Source of the DNA: Scatomorpha pullicola
GTDB lineage: Bacteria; Bacillota; Clostridia; Oscillospirales; Oscillospiraceae
DNA: 5,271 nucleotides
Reading direction: 5' to 3'
Assembly (NCBI GenBank): GCA_018716545.1
Contig: DVJU01000012.1
Span: 1-5,271 of the forward strand
A program made the position numbers and the translations under genes. The notes under the pieces were generated by a model, which made no database searches, was not told the DNA's origin, and saw only the letters and a program-made list of their open reading frames with translations. Shown one piece after another: positions 5,240-5,271 of this stretch; position 1 is the first letter of the stretch; every line of letters starts with the position of its first letter.

Positions 5240-5267
5240 GGGCGCGAACCTGTAGGTTCGCGCCCGG
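5240..5267. repeat. Right palindrome of the repeat pair, terminator-like
   Basis: GGGCGCGAACCT (5240-5251), GT, AGGTTCGCGCCC (5254-5265), then GG and TTTT to the window end. The 28 nt 5240-5267 are identical to 4976-5003. The trailing T-run makes it resemble an intrinsic terminator on the plus strand; whether the T-run continues cannot be seen. Confidence 0.9.
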
Positions 5268-5271
5268 TTTT

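Larger units (their letters stand above)
4970..5271. mobile_element. MITE-like hairpin-rich intergenic element with terminal inverted repeats (right end may lie beyond window)
   Basis: A 302-nt non-coding block. Its left end (4970-5001: AAAACC then the palindrome) and right end (5240-5271: the palindrome then GGTTTT) are inverted copies of each other over 32 nt, differing at only the two central bases. Inside are at least six more inverted repeats, so most of the block folds on itself. No transposase or credible ORF is present. The AAAA of the left end supplies the last bases of the upstream TAA stop codon, as expected if the block inserted at the gene end. A target duplication cannot be judged because the right flank is outside the window. 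Alternatives: a tandem set of terminators or a REP-like palindromic unit. Confidence 0.5.

Noticed and set aside
4974..5267. Possible CRISPR array from the two identical repeats
   Set aside because: Only two copies, 264 nt apart, no regular spacers, and the DNA between is hairpins.

Overview
The window reads as a GC-rich Clostridia chromosome segment, most likely gut-type Oscillospirales or a relative. This is inferred from strong GGAGG-type ribosome binding sites, Gram-positive-like sigma-A promoters, a lipobox lipoprotein, a free-standing FakA-type domain and a CCG-domain Fe-S protein resembling Clostridia homologues. No taxonomic marker was searched; the call rests on gene content and signal style.

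Layout. (1) 33-281 (+) is a small complete protein matching the C-terminal-side module of FakA/YloV (DAK-like) proteins. (2) 419-1081 (+) is an unrecognised lipoprotein with its own near-consensus promoter and a very short leader. (3) A bidirectional terminator (1090-1121) separates it from the convergent rpsB-tsf operon on the minus strand: rpsB (3028-2285), a 221-nt structured spacer, then tsf (2063-1134). The operon has a strong promoter (3180-3152) and a ~117-nt leader that can fold, plausibly the site of S2 feedback control. (4) Divergent from rpsB is ada (3427-4434, +), a full three-domain methyl-phosphotriester / AraC / O6-methylguanine repair protein and transcription factor, with a candidate Ada-box and promoter directly upstream. 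Between the two divergent promoters lies a coding-like stretch on the minus strand (3367-3224) with no clear ribosome binding site. (5) Overlapping the end of ada is a CCG-type cysteine-rich Fe-S protein gene (4418-4971) that appears broken: the start is in a different frame from the rest, and the first CCG motif has collapsed as though an internal segment was deleted. (6) From its stop codon to the window end (4970-5271) is a non-coding block made almost wholly of hairpins, bounded by two near-identical palindromes whose AAAA/TTTT flanks make them ~32-bp terminal inverted repeats; it looks like a MITE-like or palindromic intergenic element.

How they work together: rpsB and tsf supply translation (ribosomal protein S2 and elongation factor Ts). 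ada is an independent alkylation-damage unit, probably self-induced. The most unusual parts are the decayed CCG gene and the adjoining hairpin element; no complete new multi-gene system is evident in this window.
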